6,717 nucleotides of DNA, from NCBI GenBank assembly GCA_947457085.1, contig CANGUS010000100.1, positions 1-6,717 of the forward strand. The letters are read 5' to 3'. Below the pieces are notes generated by a model that searched no databases, was not told the DNA's origin, and saw nothing but the letters and a program-made list of their open reading frames with translations. Below are positions 6,169 through 6,717 of this stretch, piece after piece. The stretch comes from Bacteroidota bacterium. Its GTDB lineage: Bacteria; Bacteroidota; Bacteroidia; Chitinophagales; Chitinophagaceae. The translations under genes were made by a program, and so were the position numbers. Position 1 is the first letter of the stretch; each line of letters opens with the position of its first letter.

Positions 6169-6717
6169 ATGCGTTTTGTTCCTGATTTTATTGCCCATTT
6201 TTTTATCAAAGGAAGCCCTTTAGATAAAGACTTGCAAGCATTATTGGGATTTACACCCAGCAATTTAGCGGTATATGAATTAGCTTTATCTCATCGTTCT
6301 AATAATTTAAATACAGAAGAAAACAATGAACGTTTGGAGTTTTTAGGAGATTCCATTTTAGGCGCCATAATTAGCGAACATTTATTTGTAAAATATCCAA
6401 CCAAAGGCGAAGGTTATTTGACTGACATGAGATCTAAAATAGTCAATCGAAAAACACTCAATGATATTGGTATAAAAATTGGATTAAAAACATTGATGAA
6501 ATTCAATAACCAAGACTATTTTTTGCGTGACTCACAAATTTTTGGGAATGCTTTGGAAGCCCTAATAGGTGCTATATACATCGATAAAGGGTATGCCGTT
6601 ACCAGAACCTTTATACGAAAGAGAATTCTATTGCCATTTGTTGATATCGAATTATTGGAAAGTTTAGAAGTAAATACCAAAAACAGATTGATTGGCTGGG
6701 CTACTAAATTTGGTAAA
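6169..6717 (+). CDS. rnc: Ribonuclease III, 5' part (runs off right edge)
   Basis: Only the first 183 residues are present, of a protein that usually has about 230-260. RNase III is a cytoplasmic, Mg2+-dependent homodimer that cuts double-stranded RNA, including rRNA precursors. The family signature N53-ERLEFLGDSIL is intact, with Glu54, Glu57 and Asp61 matching E. coli Glu38, Glu41 and Asp45. The second active-site block is IFGNALEALIGAIYIDKGY (124-142): Glu130 matches E. coli catalytic Glu117, but Asn127 stands where E. coli has Asp114. The sequence ends inside NTKNRLIGWATKFGK, the normal entry to the double-stranded RNA-binding domain, which lies outside the window. About 30 residues precede the RNase domain, as in other Bacteroidota versions (recalled). 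The start is certain because an in-frame TAA lies at 6157-6159 and this is the first ATG after it. The gene lies behind a DUF885 gene rather than behind acpP-fabF, a common partner in this phylum. Confidence 0.96.
   Translation, partial: MRFVPDFIAHFFIKGSPLDKDLQALLGFTPSNLAVYELALSHRSNNLNTEENNERLEFLGDSILGAIISEHLFVKYPTKGEGYLTDMRSKIVNRKTLNDIGIKIGLKTLMKFNNQDYFLRDSQIFGNALEALIGAIYIDKGYAVTRTFIRKRILLPFVDIELLESLEVNTKNRLIGWATKFGK

Overview
The window looks like chromosomal DNA from a member of the Bacteroidota, probably near the Chitinophagales/Sphingobacteriales. This is inferred from several signs. The base composition is strongly AT-rich. Leaders have few Shine-Dalgarno-like purine tracts. Several promoters resemble the phylum's -7 box TAnnTTTG. 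The signal peptide ends in a typical 'FA|Q' site. The RNase III and the von Willebrand-type membrane protein have sequences typical of that phylum. No tRNA, rRNA, CRISPR array, insertion sequence or phage gene is visible.

Layout. Three genes lie on the minus strand in the left 60% and two on the plus strand in the right 40%, diverging from a gene-free stretch at about 3948-4303. On the minus strand, in order of transcription, they are: a front-end-type fatty acid desaturase (2883-3947); after a 245-base gap with its own promoter-like site, a large exported protein with a C-terminal caspase-like (clan CD) domain (454-2637); and, 40 bases further, a two-helix membrane protein with a VWA-like MIDAS motif that starts on TTG and runs off the left edge (1-413). 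On the plus strand are a DUF885 lipoprotein with a HEAIPGHH metallopeptidase motif (4304-6076) and the first 183 codons of RNase III (6169-6717, running off the right edge).

How they may work together. The caspase-like protein and the VWA protein are close and co-oriented, so they are a plausible transcription unit acting at the cell envelope. The desaturase probably acts on membrane acyl chains; a perfect 9-bp inverted repeat just upstream of it could be its operator. The DUF885 lipoprotein is probably an envelope peptidase. RNase III is a housekeeping RNA-processing enzyme. No functional link between the two divergent halves is evident.

The most interesting item is the exported protein with a degenerate-looking clan CD active site (HRGHS ... 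GSCGG) next to the VWA membrane protein. The remaining genes look like ordinary core or semi-core genes.
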